Positions 1 to 5,663 of a DNA stretch of 6,661 nt are shown here, one piece after another. The stretch comes from an uncultured Gemmatimonadota bacterium. GTDB taxonomy: Bacteria; Gemmatimonadota; Gemmatimonadetes; Gemmatimonadales; GWC2-71-9. A program made the position numbers and the translations under genes. Numbering within the stretch: the first letter of the stretch is position 1; every line of letters starts with the position of its first letter. The stretch lies in contig CALGOK010000152.1 of assembly GCA_937961295.1 (NCBI GenBank), forward strand, positions 1-6,661. Direction: 5' to 3'. The notes beneath the pieces were generated by a model. It saw only the letters and a program-made list of their open reading frames with translations. It was not told the origin of the DNA and searched no databases.

Positions 1-302
1 ATAGCGAAGCCGAACGCCGCGGAGGAGGTGCGCTGGTGTGAGTAGCCCGCCGCGACGGTCACCGTCGGGGCGAGGTCGAACGCCGCGTTGCGGCGCGCCG
101 CGCGCGCCCGGTCGACGCGCGCCAGCGCGGCACGCACGTCGTGGTTGGCGGCGGGTGCCTGCTCGGTGAGCCCGGCAAGCGCGGTGTCGCCGAGGCTCCG
201 CCACCAGGCGGCCGGGCCGGACTGCTGGGCGCCGACCGGCGCGAGCGGGGCCAGCGCCGCGAGGGCGCCGGCGGTGACGAGGGTGGTGAGGCGATTACGC
301 AT
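1..302 (-). CDS. Outer membrane efflux factor (TolC/OprM-like), N-terminal part only
   Basis: This gene begins at the ATG at 302-300 and runs off the left edge, leaving 100 residues. Residues 1-25 look like a cleavable signal peptide: Arg at 2 and 4, an Ala/Leu-rich core, then Val-Gly-Ala before Gln26. There is no lipobox cysteine, so it does not look like the lipoprotein (NodT/OprM acylated) type. Residues 33-90 match the start of the outer membrane factor fold: a WW pair at 33-34, then 'SLGDTALAGL', an Asn-His-Asp-Val stretch leading into an Ala/Arg-rich helix with the spacing of the family's 'N-x-D-l-x-x-A' segment, then 'LAPTVTVAAGY' where these proteins start their first beta strands. 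A good ribosome site (GAGGTGG, 312-306) precedes the ATG inside the end of the pump gene. Being the third gene after adaptor and pump, it would supply the outer membrane exit duct. The family is fairly certain; substrate and subfamily cannot be told from this fragment. Confidence 0.85.
   Translation of the reverse strand, partial: MRNRLTTLVTAGALAALAPLAPVGAQQSGPAAWWRSLGDTALAGLTEQAPAANHDVRAALARVDRARAARRNAAFDLAPTVTVAAGYSHQRTSSAAFGFA
295..302 (-). other. 8-base stop/start overlap between pump and outer membrane factor genes
   Basis: The sequence ATGCGTAA on the minus strand holds the start codon of the outer membrane factor (302-300) and the stop codon of the pump (297-295). The Shine-Dalgarno-like GAGGTGG at 312-306 lies within the last codons of the pump gene. 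This arrangement is typical of translational coupling, in which ribosomes finishing the pump re-initiate on the outer membrane factor. It ties the truncated gene firmly to this operon. Confidence 0.85.
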
Positions 303-3300
303 GGGCCACCTCACCAATCGGCGCGATGCCCTCGGCAGTCGGGGCCGCCGCGACCGCACGCTTCTCGGAGGCGATCAGGGCGTAGAACACCGGCACCACG
401 AACAGCGTGAACAGGGTGCCGACGGCCATCCCCGCCACCAGCACCGTGCCGATGCTGTTTCGGGCCTCTGAGCCCGGGCCGGTGACGAGCACCAGCGGGA
501 AGTGGCCGAACATGGTGGCGGCGGTGGTCATCAGCACCGGCCGCAACCGGGTCAGCGACGCCTCGCGCAGGGCGGCGAGCTTCTCGGCGCCCTCCTCCTG
601 CAGGCGGTTGGCGAACTCCACGATCAGGATGCCGTTCTTCGCGATGAGGCCCACCAGCGTGATCAGGCCCACCTGCGAGTAGATGTTGATGGTGGTCAGG
701 TCGAGGAACGTGAACAGCAGCGCCCCGGAGATCGCCAGCGGCACCGAGCCGAGCAGCACGATCAGCGGGTCGCGGAACGACTGGAACTGCGCCGCGAGCA
801 CCAGGTAGATCAGGATGACCGCGAAGCCGAGCGTCACGGTCAGCGCGCTCCCCTCGGTACGGATCTGGCGCGACTCGCCGGCGTGGTCGAGCACCATGCC
901 CGGCGGCGCCACCGCGGCGGCGGCCTCCTCCAGCACGCGGAGCCCCTCCTCCTTGGTCACGCCGGGCTTCACGCCGCCGAACACGCGCACGGCGTTCTGC
1001 TGCTGGAAGCGGTGGAGCGCGCGCGGGGCCGTCTTCGTCTCGATCGAGGCGAAGGTCGACACCGGCACGAGCTCGCCGCTCGGGGTCTTGATCTTCAGGT
1101 CGAGCAGCGGCCCGACGCTGGTGCGGTCCTCCTCGCCGATCTGCGGGATGACCTTGTAGCTGCGATCGTGCCAGTTGAAGCGGTTGACGTAGCCGCCGCC
1201 CAGCATCGCGCCGAGCTCGCGACCCACCGAGGCGAGGTCGAGGCCGAGGTCGGCCACGCGCTCGCGGTCGACCTGCACCGTGGCCTGCGGCAGGTCGATC
1301 TTCAGGTCGGTGTCGACATAGAGGAACTTGCCGCTCGCCCAGCCCGCGCCGACCACGGCGCCGACCGTCTCGAGCATCTGCTCGGGCGGCAGGTCGCTGC
1401 CGAGCACCAGCTCCACGTCGTACTGGCCCGGCGTGGGGAGCGGCGGGTCGAGGCGCGGGAAGACCCGCAGCCCCGGCACCTGCGACACCGCGCCGTACAC
1501 CTCGCCGTACATCTCGGCGGTCGAGCGCTCGCGCTCGCGCCAGTCCCTGGCCACGAAGCCGCCGAAGCCGCCCCAGTTGGCGGTCAGCGACCACATGAAC
1601 CGGTTCTCGGGGAAGGCATTGATCGCGTTCACCACGTCCATCGAGGCACGGTTGGTGGCCTCGAGCGAGGCGTTCGGCGCCGACTCGAAGAACAGCGAGA
1701 TGTGGCTCTGGTCCTCGACCGGCGCGAGCTCGCTCCGCGAGAACATGTACAGCGGCCACGCCGCCACGGTGATCAGCAGCGCCGCGACGACGATCGCCCA
1801 GCGCATCCCGAGCGCGCCGTCGAGGAGCCGGGCGTAGCCGGCCCGCACGCGGTCGAAGCCGCGGTTGACCAGGGTGGTCAGCCGCCCCTCGTGCTCGCGG
1901 TCCTGCACCAGTCGCGAGCTCATCACCGGCGACAGCGTCACGGCCACGACCCCGGAGAGCACCACCGCTGCCGCCAGGGTGATCGCGAACTCCAGGAAGA
2001 GCGAGCCGGTCAGGCCGCCTTGGAACGCGATCGGGGTGTACACCGCGGCCAGCGTGATGGTCATCGCGATGATCGGCCCGAGCAACTCGCGCGCGCTCAG
2101 GAGCGCCGCGTCGATCCGCGACTTCCCCTCCCGCACGTGGCGCTCGACGTTCTCCACCACCACGATCGCGTCGTCCACCACCAGGCCGACCGACAGCACG
2201 ATGGCCAGGATGGTGAGCAGGTTGAGCGAGAAGCCGAACGCCATCATGAAGACCCCGGCGCCGATCAGCGACACCGGCATCGCCACCAGGGGCACGATGG
2301 TGGTGCGGACCGAGCCGAGGAACAGGAACACCACCAGCGCCACGATCAGCATCGTCTCGCCGAGCGTCTTGGCAATCTCGCCGAGGGCGTCGCGCATGAA
2401 CACGGTGCCGTCCCACACCAGCTGCATCTCGATGTCGGCCGGCAGGGCGGGGCGGATCCGCTCCATCTCGGCCTGCAGCCGGTCGCCCACCGCGATCTCG
2501 TTGGCCCCCGGGAGCGGCCACACGCCGAGGTACACCGCCTCCTGGGTGTTGTACTTGGCGGCGAGCTGCGCCTCCTCGGCGCCCAGCTCCACGCGGGCGA
2601 CGTCGCTGAGCCGCACCACCGCGCCGCCGCGCTCCGCCACGATCAGGTTGCGGAACTCCTCGGCCGAGCGCAGGTCGGTGTCAGCGAGGAGGTTCACCTG
2701 CACCTGCTCGCCCTTGGTCTGGCCAACGGCGGCCAGGTAGTTGTTGCGCTGCAGCGCCGCGTACACGTCGCCGGGCGCCAGGTTGAGCGCCGCGAGGCGG
2801 ACCGGGTCGATCCACACCCGCATCGCGATCGGCTGGCCTCCCTCGCTGCTGCTGATCCGCTGCACCCCCTCGATCGTGGCGAGCTGCGGCTGGAGCGTGC
2901 GCGACAGCCAGTCGGTGATTTGGGGGACGCTGCGCTCGCTCGAGGTGAAGCTCAGGTAAAACGACGCGTAGGGCCGGTCGGTCCGCTGCACCTCCACCGA
3001 GGGCGGCTCGGCATCGGGCGGCAGTTCCGAGCGGACCTGCTGCAGCCGGGCCATCACCTCGGCGAGCGCCGCGGTGCTGTTGTAGTTGAGCTTGAGCCGC
3101 ACCGTCACGGTGCTCACGCCCGCGCGGCTGGTCGACTCGACGTAGTCCACCCCGCCGATCGCCGACACGGCGCGCTCGATCGGCGTGGTCAGGAAGCCGC
3201 GCACCGTCTCGGCACCCGCGCCGTAGTAGACGGTGTTGATCACGATCGAGGAGCTCTCGATCTGGGGGTACTGCTGGATGGGCAGCGACGTCAGCGCGCG

Positions 3301-3393
3301 CCAGCCCACCAGCACCAGCGCGAGGTTGATCACCACCGCGAGCACCGGATGCCGGATGAACCGGTCGGTGATCGCCTTGCCGGGGGCGGACAT
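295..3393 (-). CDS. RND multidrug efflux pump, inner membrane subunit (HAE1 family, AcrB/MexB-like)
   Basis: This 1032-residue protein has the usual length of proton-driven HAE1 RND pumps, the trimeric inner membrane engine that pushes drugs or other amphiphiles from periplasm and membrane into the exit duct. Twelve membrane segments can be placed: one near 16-33, five between about 345 and 490, one near 531-550 and five between about 850 and 1005. The two large periplasmic loops lie between. The proton-relay residues are all present: Asp407 and Asp408 in 'GLVVDDAIVVVENVERH', Lys919 in 'GLIAKNGILIVEFAN', Arg949 and Thr956 in 'RLRPVLMTT', so the pump looks active. 'GGVDYVESTSRAG' near 80-92 is a typical porter-domain signature. 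The switch-loop region (about 603-618, 'LTANWGGFGGFVARDW') seems shorter than in AcrB. The ATG at 3393 shares its A with the adaptor's stop codon (TGATG) and follows a G-rich run usable as ribosome site. Family is certain; substrate is unknown. Confidence 0.97.
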   Translation of the reverse strand: MSAPGKAITDRFIRHPVLAVVINLALVLVGWRALTSLPIQQYPQIESSSIVINTVYYGAGAETVRGFLTTPIERAVSAIGGVDYVESTSRAGVSTVTVRLKLNYNSTAALAEVMARLQQVRSELPPDAEPPSVEVQRTDRPYASFYLSFTSSERSVPQITDWLSRTLQPQLATIEGVQRISSSEGGQPIAMRVWIDPVRLAALNLAPGDVYAALQRNNYLAAVGQTKGEQVQVNLLADTDLRSAEEFRNLIVAERGGAVVRLSDVARVELGAEEAQLAAKYNTQEAVYLGVWPLPGANEIAVGDRLQAEMERIRPALPADIEMQLVWDGTVFMRDALGEIAKTLGETMLIVALVVFLFLGSVRTTIVPLVAMPVSLIGAGVFMMAFGFSLNLLTILAIVLSVGLVVDDAIVVVENVERHVREGKSRIDAALLSARELLGPIIAMTITLAAVYTPIAFQGGLTGSLFLEFAITLAAAVVLSGVVAVTLSPVMSSRLVQDREHEGRLTTLVNRGFDRVRAGYARLLDGALGMRWAIVVAALLITVAAWPLYMFSRSELAPVEDQSHISLFFESAPNASLEATNRASMDVVNAINAFPENRFMWSLTANWGGFGGFVARDWRERERSTAEMYGEVYGAVSQVPGLRVFPRLDPPLPTPGQYDVELVLGSDLPPEQMLETVGAVVGAGWASGKFLYVDTDLKIDLPQATVQVDRERVADLGLDLASVGRELGAMLGGGYVNRFNWHDRSYKVIPQIGEEDRTSVGPLLDLKIKTPSGELVPVSTFASIETKTAPRALHRFQQQNAVRVFGGVKPGVTKEEGLRVLEEAAAAVAPPGMVLDHAGESRQIRTEGSALTVTLGFAVILIYLVLAAQFQSFRDPLIVLLGSVPLAISGALLFTFLDLTTINIYSQVGLITLVGLIAKNGILIVEFANRLQEEGAEKLAALREASLTRLRPVLMTTAATMFGHFPLVLVTGPGSEARNSIGTVLVAGMAVGTLFTLFVVPVFYALIASEKRAVAAAPTAEGIAPIGEVAHA

Positions 3394-4514
3394 CAGTTCC
3401 CCCCCGCCACGGCCACGGTGTCTGCCTGGGCCACCACCACCAGCACGCCGGGGCGCAGCTTGAACGACCCCGACACCGCCACGGCATCGCCGGCCGCAAG
3501 GCCATCGCCCACCAGCACGGTGTCGCCGGTGGCGTGGGTCACCCGCACCGGACGAAGCGCCGCGCGCGTCTGGCCGGCCGAGTCAGCCGCAATCAGCCAG
3601 ACGTAGTCGCCCTCCGGACCGCTGCGCAGCGCCCCGATCGGGATCGCCACCGCCGAGACGGACGGACCGGCCGGCACCTCGACGCGCGCCGAGGCGCCGG
3701 GGGCGACATCCACGTCGCCGTCGAGTCGCGCCCGGATCAACGCGTTGCGGGTGGTGGGATCGAGGCGGGCATCGAGCGCGATGATCCGTGCCGCACGCGT
3801 CGCGGGCTCGCGATCGATCGCGACGGCGACCGTGTCACCGACGCGAAGGCCGGCGGCGACCGCCTGGCTCACCGCGAAGTCGACGTGGGCCGACTCCTCG
3901 ACGCCCTGCAGCGTGGTGAGCACGGTGCCCTCGGAGAGGTACTGGCCCGCGTGCAGGTCGGCCATGCCGACCCGGGCGCGGAACGGCGCGCGGATGGTCT
4001 TCCGCTCGATCACCGCGCGGATGCGCGCGATCTCGGCGCGCGCGATGTCGCGCTCGGCGGTGGCGCGGTCGACCTCCTCCTGGGACACCGCCCGGCGATC
4101 CAGCAACCGGGAGAGTCGGGCGAGGGTCGTCTCGGCGAGCGCGATCTGTGCCTCGCGCGCCCTGAGGTCGGCTTCCTCCACCGACACGTCCAGCGCGACC
4201 AGCACTGCGCCCGGCTCGACCACCGCGCCGGGAATGAGGGCCGCACGGCGGACGGTGCCGGCCAGCTCGTTGCGGAGCGTGACGGAGCGGAGCGCCAGCA
4301 CCGTCCCGATGGCGGTGGTGCTTGGGCGGTGTTCCCGCGACTCGGCGATCGCGGTGGCGATCACCTCGGCGGGCTCGCCGCTGGGCGCGGAGTTGGCCGC
4401 CGCAAGCGCGGAGCGCTTCCACGTGGCGAGGGCGACGGCAATGAGCAGCAAGGCGGCGAGCAGGCCGCCCCCGCGGAGCAGGGACGAGGAGCGGATCGTG
4501 GAGCGACGCGACAT
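3393..4514 (-). CDS. RND efflux periplasmic adaptor subunit (membrane fusion protein, HlyD/AcrA-like)
   Basis: The adaptor bridges the inner membrane pump and the outer membrane duct. From the ATG at 4514 it has 373 residues. A basic N-terminus is followed by a hydrophobic stretch at about 17-31, either an anchor or an uncleaved signal; there is no lipobox. The two lipoyl halves are at about 73-110 ('GTVRRAALIPGAVVEPGAVLVAL') and 173-203 ('TIRAPFRARVGMADLHAGQYLSEG'). Between them an alpha-helical hairpin (112-170) carries the RLS tip motif, R133-x3-L137-x6-S144, which in this family contacts the outer membrane factor. The beta-barrel follows ('LDPTTRNALIRARL', 251-264) and a membrane-proximal domain ends the protein. 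An in-frame TTG at 4529 would add five residues. I prefer the ATG because GAAAGTG lies six bases before it, while the TTG has no ribosome site. It is the first gene of the pump operon, about 100 bases downstream of a putative ArsR operator. Confidence 0.95.
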   Translation of the reverse strand: MSRRSTIRSSSLLRGGGLLAALLLIAVALATWKRSALAAANSAPSGEPAEVIATAIAESREHRPSTTAIGTVLALRSVTLRNELAGTVRRAALIPGAVVEPGAVLVALDVSVEEADLRAREAQIALAETTLARLSRLLDRRAVSQEEVDRATAERDIARAEIARIRAVIERKTIRAPFRARVGMADLHAGQYLSEGTVLTTLQGVEESAHVDFAVSQAVAAGLRVGDTVAVAIDREPATRAARIIALDARLDPTTRNALIRARLDGDVDVAPGASARVEVPAGPSVSAVAIPIGALRSGPEGDYVWLIAADSAGQTRAALRPVRVTHATGDTVLVGDGLAAGDAVAVSGSFKLRPGVLVVVAQADTVAVAGGN

Positions 4515-4563
4515 GACGAACACTTTCAAGCGGGCGTGAATGGATTCAGGCTGTCACGGGGAA

Positions 4564-4607
4564 CGGCGCAAAAACGCGCCGCATCCCGACAGGCAGCGGG
4601 GGATGCG
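4564..4607 (-). other. Two overlapping hairpins in the leader of the efflux operon
   Basis: Two perfect inverted repeats lie between the putative promoter and the adaptor start. In transcription order the first pairs 4607-4600 with 4587-4580 (8 bp, 12-base loop), and the second pairs 4581-4576 with 4569-4564 (6 bp, 6-base loop that reads GUUUUU in the mRNA). They overlap by two bases at 4580-4581, so both cannot close fully at once. Neither is followed by a U-tract, so these are not ordinary intrinsic terminators. They could shape mRNA stability, or partly separate arsR transcription from the pump operon. Base pairing is seen directly; any role is inference. Confidence 0.4.
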
Positions 4608-4613
4608 TACGAC

Positions 4614-4633
4614 AGTTGTATCACCATCAAACT
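4614..4633 (-). promoter_or_regulatory. Putative ArsR operator and promoter of the efflux operon
   Basis: On the plus strand this reads AGTTGTAT-CACC-ATCAAACT, an inverted repeat of form AGTT-N2-AT-N4-AT-N2-AACT. The same architecture, with an identical right arm, occurs in front of the arsR gene at 5005-5024. On the minus strand it contains an extended -10-like element, TGA-TACAAC (4623-4615). A poor -35 candidate, TTGTCC (4645-4640), lies at 19-base spacing. A repressor bound here would cover the -10 region, the usual mode for ArsR-type repressors. Transcription would start near 4608, giving a leader of about 95 bases before the adaptor ATG. Confidence 0.65.
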
Positions 4634-4680
4634 ATTGGGGGACAAAGGGTTGACACCGGGTCAGGGGGTGAGGGGGCGCG

Positions 4681-5004
4681 TCAGGACTTGGGTGTGGGCA
4701 ATGCGCCCGGCGACAGCCGAGCCTGGAGTGCCGCGTTGTAGGCGGCGAGTACGTCGCGCTGCATGTAGTACGTCACGTGCTGCCCCTCGCGGACCCCGCG
4801 AACCAGGCCAGCACGAATCAGCTCCTTCACGTGGTGCGAAATCGTCCCCTTGCTCACGGGGAACTCCTCGCAGAGCAGCGAGCAGGGGTATTCCCGGTGC
4901 GCGGCGATCTTCTCCAGCAGCGCGAAGCGCCGGGGATCGGCGAGCGCCTTGGCGATGCGCTCGAACTGGGCCGTCGGCATGGTGACCGTTGGGACCGTAG
5001 CCAT
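4681..5004 (-). CDS. ArsR-family winged-helix transcriptional repressor
   Basis: This 107-residue protein has the size and layout of ArsR/SmtB-type repressors, dimeric DNA-binding proteins that usually sit over promoters until a ligand or stress releases them. 'IAKALADPRRFALLEKI' (17-33) is the hallmark first helical region. The recognition helix-turn-helix is at about 46-68 ('EEFPVSKGTISHHVKELIRAGLV'), and the beta wing follows at about 69-82 ('RGVREGQHVTYYMQ'). The classic ELCVCDL metal site is absent. Instead Cys41 and Cys45 stand four residues apart just before and within the helix that carries metal ligands in ArsR itself, so thiol or metal sensing is possible but unproven. The ATG at 5004 is the furthest possible start, because an in-frame TGA lies two codons upstream. 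Met9 (4980) is an alternative, and neither has a ribosome site. It lies 166 bases upstream of the efflux operon, in the same direction, with matching operators before both. Confidence 0.95.
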   Translation of the reverse strand: MATVPTVTMPTAQFERIAKALADPRRFALLEKIAAHREYPCSLLCEEFPVSKGTISHHVKELIRAGLVRGVREGQHVTYYMQRDVLAAYNAALQARLSPGALPTPKS

Positions 5005-5024
5005 AGTTCAATGAATATCAAACT
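5005..5024 (-). promoter_or_regulatory. Putative ArsR operator overlapping its own promoter
   Basis: The plus strand reads AGTTCAAT-GAAT-ATCAAACT, matching the site before the adaptor gene at 15 of 20 positions, including the whole right arm. It abuts the repressor's ATG. On the minus strand an extended -10-like TGA-TATTCA (5020-5012) sits inside it. A TTGCGG (5040-5035) lies 17 bases further upstream as a weak -35. These positions put the transcription start at or next to the ATG, which would make the mRNA leaderless and fits the missing ribosome site. Autorepression is the natural reading. The sequence match is seen directly; binding is inferred. Confidence 0.65.
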
Positions 5025-5026
5025 GT

Positions 5027-5108
5027 CCCGATCCCCGCAAGCCCCCCTGTCCCCGGTCCCCCGTCGCCCGCCACTCCCCCGTCCCCCGTCACCCGTCCCC
5101 CGGTCCCC
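5027..5108. repeat. C-rich imperfect tandem repeat (G-rich on the minus strand)
   Basis: Eleven runs of three to six C occur in about 80 bases, mostly separated by GT, GGT, GTCA or similar. Bases 5049-5073 and 5074-5098 form an imperfect 25-bp tandem duplication, with C-runs at 5051, 5058 and 5067 matching those at 5076, 5083 and 5092. Within each copy there is a smaller CCCCCGT unit. The complementary strand, which is the non-template strand for arsR, carries the matching G-runs with short loops and so has clear G-quadruplex potential. The block fills nearly the whole divergent spacer between arsR and the plus-strand gene. It encodes no convincing product. Its function is unknown; it may be a dispersed genomic repeat. 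Confidence 0.7.
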
Positions 5109-5129
5109 GATCCGGGAAGTAGGTTCTTC

Positions 5130-5600
5130 GTGACCATGTCAGACCTGACCATCTGGAGTGGCGGGCAGACCGGCGTCGACCGCGCCGGCTGGGACGCCGC
5201 ACGGGTGCTCGGCCTACCCATCGGCGGCTGGGTGCCGCGGGGTCGCCTCGCCGAGGACGGCGTGGTCCCGCCCGAGTACGAGCCGGTCCAGGAGACCGAG
5301 ACGGCCGACTGGGGCGAGCGGACCACCGCCAACGTCCGCGACAGCGACGCCACGCTGATCCTGTTTCGCGGCGAGCTCACCGGCGGCACGGCGTTCACGC
5401 ATCGCGAGGCCATCCGCCTCGGGCGCCCGGTGCTGGCCGTCGACCTCGAGGCGGCGCCGGCCAGCGAACACGTCGCGCAAATCCGGGAATGGCTCGCAGC
5501 CGTCGCGCCGGCACGGCTCAACGTGGCAGGCCCTCGGGAGAGCGGATCGCCGGGAATCGGCGCGGCGGCCGGCGCACTGCTGGTGCAGGCGCTGCGCTGA
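5130..5600 (+). CDS. Putative molybdenum carrier family protein (SLOG/Rossmann fold)
   Basis: This 156-residue protein resembles the family named 'putative molybdenum carrier' (Pfam moCo type), a single-domain Rossmann-like protein of the SLOG superfamily related to molybdenum cofactor carriers and YpsA. Family motifs appear in order: 'SGGQTGVDRAGWDAA' (10-24), a glycine-rich nucleotide-type loop; 'GGWVPRGRLAEDG' (32-44); 'ERTTANVRDSDATLIL' (63-78); 'LTGGTAFT' (83-90); and 'NVAGPRESGSPGI' (131-143). These loops line the ligand pocket in related folds. No signal peptide or membrane segment is seen, so it should be cytoplasmic. The GTG at 5130 has AGTAGG six bases upstream and is chosen as start; the ATG at 5136 would remove two residues and is nearly as likely. 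No molybdenum cofactor gene or molybdoenzyme is nearby, and the family name rests on fold similarity, so the true ligand may be a nucleotide. It diverges from arsR across the C-rich repeat. Confidence 0.88.
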   Translation: MTMSDLTIWSGGQTGVDRAGWDAARVLGLPIGGWVPRGRLAEDGVVPPEYEPVQETETADWGERTTANVRDSDATLILFRGELTGGTAFTHREAIRLGRPVLAVDLEAAPASEHVAQIREWLAAVAPARLNVAGPRESGSPGIGAAAGALLVQALR

Positions 5601-5612
5601 GCCGGGCTGAAT

Positions 5613-5635
5613 CTACGACCGTAGTCGATTCGTAG
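5613..5635. promoter_or_regulatory. BlaI/MecI-like dyad operator before the serine hydrolase gene
   Basis: The site holds CTACG-AC-CGTAG (5613-5624), a perfect 5-bp inverted repeat with a two-base spacer. A further TCGTAG (5630-5635) also pairs perfectly with the outer CTACGA (5613-5618). Repressors of the BlaI/MecI family bind dyads built on TACA/TGTA, and here the half-sites read TACG/CGTA. It sits 28 bases upstream of a beta-lactamase-fold gene, the classic place for such an operator. The repeats are seen directly; the repressor assignment is inference, as no BlaI gene is in the window. Confidence 0.45.
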
Positions 5636-5663
5636 GTGCGCCGTCACCCACCCTGCAGGCACC

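Noticed and set aside
311..2521. A 736-codon frame on the minus strand inside the pump gene
   Set aside because: It is a frame-shifted reading of the pump gene, rich in Arg, Pro, Gly and Ala, with no recognisable fold.
502..3606. A 1034-codon open frame on the plus strand, antisense to the pump gene
   Set aside because: It mirrors a clearly real RND gene. Its translation is dominated by Arg, His, Asp, Gln and Glu with no domain, as expected when a GC-rich gene is read on the opposite strand where stops are rare.
4515..4529. TTG at 4529 as the adaptor's start codon
   Set aside because: No ribosome site precedes it. The ATG at 4514 has GAAAGTG at suitable spacing and gives a normal signal/anchor N-terminus.
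4564..4581. Intrinsic terminator after arsR
   Set aside because: The stem is GC-rich, but the U-run lies in the loop and not after the stem on the minus strand, so it does not fit a Rho-independent terminator in either direction.
3534..4985. A 483-codon plus-strand frame covering adaptor, leader and repressor
   Set aside because: It runs antisense through two well-supported genes and an operator, and its composition is that of a shadow frame.
5027..5108. CRISPR array
   Set aside because: Units are short (about 7 and 25 bp), imperfect and contiguous, without unique spacers; it is a low-complexity tandem repeat.
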